Source of the DNA: Chitinophagaceae bacterium | Lineage (GTDB): Bacteria > Bacteroidota > Bacteroidia > Chitinophagales > Chitinophagaceae | Assembly: GCA_016721085.1 (NCBI GenBank) | Contig: JADKJI010000005.1 | Coordinates: 248,001 to 312,000, forward strand | DNA: 64,000 nt | Reading direction: 5' to 3' | Shown here: positions 62,321 through 64,000 of the stretch, in pieces | Position numbering within the stretch: position 1 is the first letter of the stretch | Layout of the letters: every line of letters starts with the position of its first letter | Notes under the pieces: model-generated | Told to the model about the DNA's origin: nothing | Seen by the model: the letters and a program-made list of their open reading frames with translations, nothing else | The model's database searches: none | Made by a program: the position numbers and the translations under genes

Positions 62321-62396
62321 TAAAAAAATGTTCCTGCGAAAACGCATTCCTTTTGCAAGAAAAGAACAGGCAAGGGGGAATACAAATCGCAGGAAC
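62321..62396 (-). terminator. Terminator of mscL with a long loop
   Basis: GTTCCTGCGA (62330-62339) pairs perfectly with TCGCAGGAAC (62387-62396) around a 47-base loop, followed on the minus strand by T-runs. The loop is longer than usual and holds a smaller hairpin. Confidence 0.55.
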
Positions 62397-62419
62397 AAGT
62401 GACTACAATGCAGTTGTAA

Positions 62420-62848
62420 TTATTTCTTTAAAGAGTCGCGGATCTCACGCAGTAAGGTGATATCTTCTGGTGGAGCAGCAGGAGCTGCGGCTTCCTCTTT
62501 CTTCTTCATACTATTGATTGCTTTGATAACCATGAACATTACAAAAGCAACAATTATAAAATCAATTATTGTTGTTATAAAAGTGCCCCATTTCAAGGCA
62601 ATTTCGGTAACAGCAGGTGTGGTTACAGAGCCTGCAGCATCTTTCACTTCAGCAACCGCTTTTTGGATAACATATTTCTTCTCATTGAAATCAACACCGC
62701 CGGTTAAAAGCCCTACAATTGGTGCTACTAATCCATCAGTAAAGGAGGTCACTACTTTTCCAAATGCACCACCCATTACAAACGCTACAGCGATATCTAC
62801 AAGGTTTCCCTTGAGTGCAAATTCTTTGAATTCTTTCATCATGCCCAT
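62420..62848 (-). CDS. mscL: Large-conductance mechanosensitive channel
   Basis: A 142-residue channel. The start GMMKEFKEFALKGNLVDIAVAFVMGGAFGKVV is the amphipathic N-helix and first membrane helix; GLVAPIVGLLTGG and the second helix FITTIIDFIIVAFVMFMVIKAI follow, then a charged C-terminal helix (PEDITLLREIRDSL). The ATG at 62848 gives the family start; the longer upstream frame does not. It opens under membrane tension to release solutes. Confidence 0.95.
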   Translation of the reverse strand: MGMMKEFKEFALKGNLVDIAVAFVMGGAFGKVVTSFTDGLVAPIVGLLTGGVDFNEKKYVIQKAVAEVKDAAGSVTTPAVTEIALKWGTFITTIIDFIIVAFVMFMVIKAINSMKKKEEAAAPAAPPEDITLLREIRDSLKK

Positions 62849-62968
62849 AAAATAAAGTTTTGGTTGAATTAATAATAAATCTAATGTAACAAAAAAGCGA
62901 TTTCCCACATTGGGAGTCGATAAATTTAGATAAAAGGTTGCTCAAAGACCTATTTTACCCGCTTACCT

Positions 62969-63715
62969 CTATTTTTTGAGCCCTGGGAACTGCATTTTTA
63001 GACTTTTTAATGTATCCCTCACTTGCTTGGCAATTATATATTCCTTGTACCAATTCTGGTCGCTGGGCACAATCGTCCATGGCACATCATTGCATTTTTC
63101 AAAACAATCATCATAAACAGCCATATACTGATCCCACAACTTGGCTTCCTCAAAATCCTTCTCGTTATACTTCCATTGTTTGGTACTGTCATGTATCCTT
63201 TCTTCCAGCCTACCCTTCTGTTCTTCAGGTGAAACATGCAGATAGAATTTAAGGATATGGGTATTATTATGGTTTGTTAACAGGCTTTCAAAATCGTTGA
63301 TAGCTTTCATACGCTTTTTAGCTGTTACATCGTCGCACCATTTATGAACTCTGGTTATGAGTATATCTTCATAATGCGACCGATTGAATAATTGTATAAC
63401 CCCTTTTGCAGGAGCTGCCTGGTGAACCCTCCATAAAAAATCATGACTCAATTCTTCAGGGGTTGGGGCTTTAAATGATTTCACCATCACTCCCTGTGGA
63501 TTCAATTTGCCGAAAACATTTCTGATTACTCCATCCTTCCCACTGGCATCCATACCCTGTATCACTACCAGAATGGAATGTTTACTTTCTGCATAGAGCA
63601 GGTTTTGCAACTCATCCATTTCAGCCAATATCTTTTCGGTCTTGGCCTTGGTTTCTGCCTTATCAAAGTTCTTCGGTGCACGAGTGCTGATATCTTTCAG
63701 ACTGATTTTTCCCAT
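62969..63715 (-). CDS. ppk2: Polyphosphate kinase 2 family protein
   Basis: A 248-residue kinase. Walker A GMDASGKDGVIRNVF (about 61-75) and FNRSHYEDILITRVH with the catalytic lid region mark the PPK2 fold, which uses polyphosphate to phosphorylate nucleotides. The chosen ATG (63715) keeps the family length; the longer frame adds an unlike tail. Divergent from the EamA transporter gene. Confidence 0.92.
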   Translation of the reverse strand: MGKISLKDISTRAPKNFDKAETKAKTEKILAEMDELQNLLYAESKHSILVVIQGMDASGKDGVIRNVFGKLNPQGVMVKSFKAPTPEELSHDFLWRVHQAAPAKGVIQLFNRSHYEDILITRVHKWCDDVTAKKRMKAINDFESLLTNHNNTHILKFYLHVSPEEQKGRLEERIHDSTKQWKYNEKDFEEAKLWDQYMAVYDDCFEKCNDVPWTIVPSDQNWYKEYIIAKQVRDTLKSLKMQFPGLKK

Positions 63716-63777
63716 CGGTAAAGTTTTTTTAAAGTTATTGGAATTTGGCTGTTTATCGGCAACTTGCAGGCTCTTTA

Positions 63778-64000
63778 ATGAACGCCACTCAACCAAATAA
63801 ATTCATAAACTGGACGCTTTTCCTGCTTCTATCCATTATCTGGGGTAGCTCTTTCATACTCATGAAAAGAGGTATGTATACAGAATCTAACATTCCAACT
63901 CTTTCTGCCTATCATGTAGCGGCGATAAGAATCCTCAGTGCCGGCTTAGCCCTCTTACCCTATGCCATATGGCACTGGCGCAAAATACCCAGAAAAAAAG
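63778..64000 (+). CDS. EamA/DMT family transporter, N-terminal part (partial)
   Basis: The start ATG at 63778 is followed by 74 residues running off the right edge. NKFINWTLFLLLSIIWGSSFILMKRGMY begins with the first membrane helix and the WGSSF motif of EamA-type exporters, and the next helix starts at HVAAIRILSAGLAL. Substrate cannot be told. Divergent from ppk2. Confidence 0.8.
   Translation, partial: MNATQPNKFINWTLFLLLSIIWGSSFILMKRGMYTESNIPTLSAYHVAAIRILSAGLALLPYAIWHWRKIPRKK

Noticed and set aside
1..64000. tRNA, rRNA, tmRNA, 6S or other known RNA genes
   Set aside because: No T-loop GTTCGAATC-type signal with a matching cloverleaf, and no rRNA-like segment, was seen by eye; a covariance-model search would be decisive.

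Overview
The window looks like a chromosome segment from a Bacteroidetes bacterium, most likely a member of the Chitinophagaceae. The evidence is the family content: GldB, two DUF3078 proteins, DUF5686, DUF4173, DUF2490, a bacterial GGGP-synthase homologue, a B12-dependent ribonucleotide reductase, LytTR/LytS signalling and a moxR/bat cluster. Candidate promoters fit the phylum pattern (TTG, about 20 bases, TAnnTTTG) and Shine-Dalgarno sequences are weak. No rRNA, tRNA, CRISPR array, transposase, integrase or phage gene was seen, so this is mostly core genome. Its unusual part is the intergenic DNA.

Layout. 1-7.4 kb: the end of an outer-membrane Omp85-type protein, a run of leftward inner-membrane genes (DUF1361, DgkA, DUF4173), a B12-binding radical SAM enzyme, and a small winged-helix regulator with a membrane partner. 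7.4-16 kb: a DUF5686 outer-membrane protein, a glycerol cluster (glpK-glpD-glpF), an arsenite module (arsR-ACR3) and an exported RidA-like protein. 16.1-16.7 kb: an array of three large palindromes. 16.7-25 kb: a class III aminotransferase, gamma carbonic anhydrase, RsgA and a shortened moxR-DUF58-batD-like-batA operon. 25-34 kb: nadE-gldB, a PhoD-like phosphatase and an unrecognised pair of overlapping exported proteins. 34-42.4 kb: an MBOAT/SGNH acyl-transfer pair, nrdJ, DUF2490 and GGGP synthase.

42.5-52.3 kb: an almost complete arginine pathway on one strand: N-acetyltransferase, argG, argC, argD, a four-helix-bundle gene, argF-type transcarbamylase, argB, argE and argH. A possible Arg-containing leader peptide precedes it. 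52-64 kb: an M28 peptidase, a LytTR response regulator with a frame-disrupted LytS-type kinase, dxs, an L,D-transpeptidase-like protein, scpA, two tandem DUF3078 proteins, mscL, ppk2 and the start of an EamA transporter.

The most distinctive feature is a set of short intergenic word families that recur across the window, usually as inverted pairs: (A) GCAGAGACGC with its partner GCGTCTCTGCGGTAAAATG; (B) AAGCCTTAGGCC; (C) AAGTTTTAAGTAATAAG; (D) AAAAGTCAAA; (E) ATCCTTTCACATCAAGGTCC. They fill gaps even inside operons, especially the arg cluster. Other leads are a pair of identical-arm operators flanking the winged-helix regulator operon, the palindrome array at 16.2-16.7 kb and the alternative base pairings in the arg leader.
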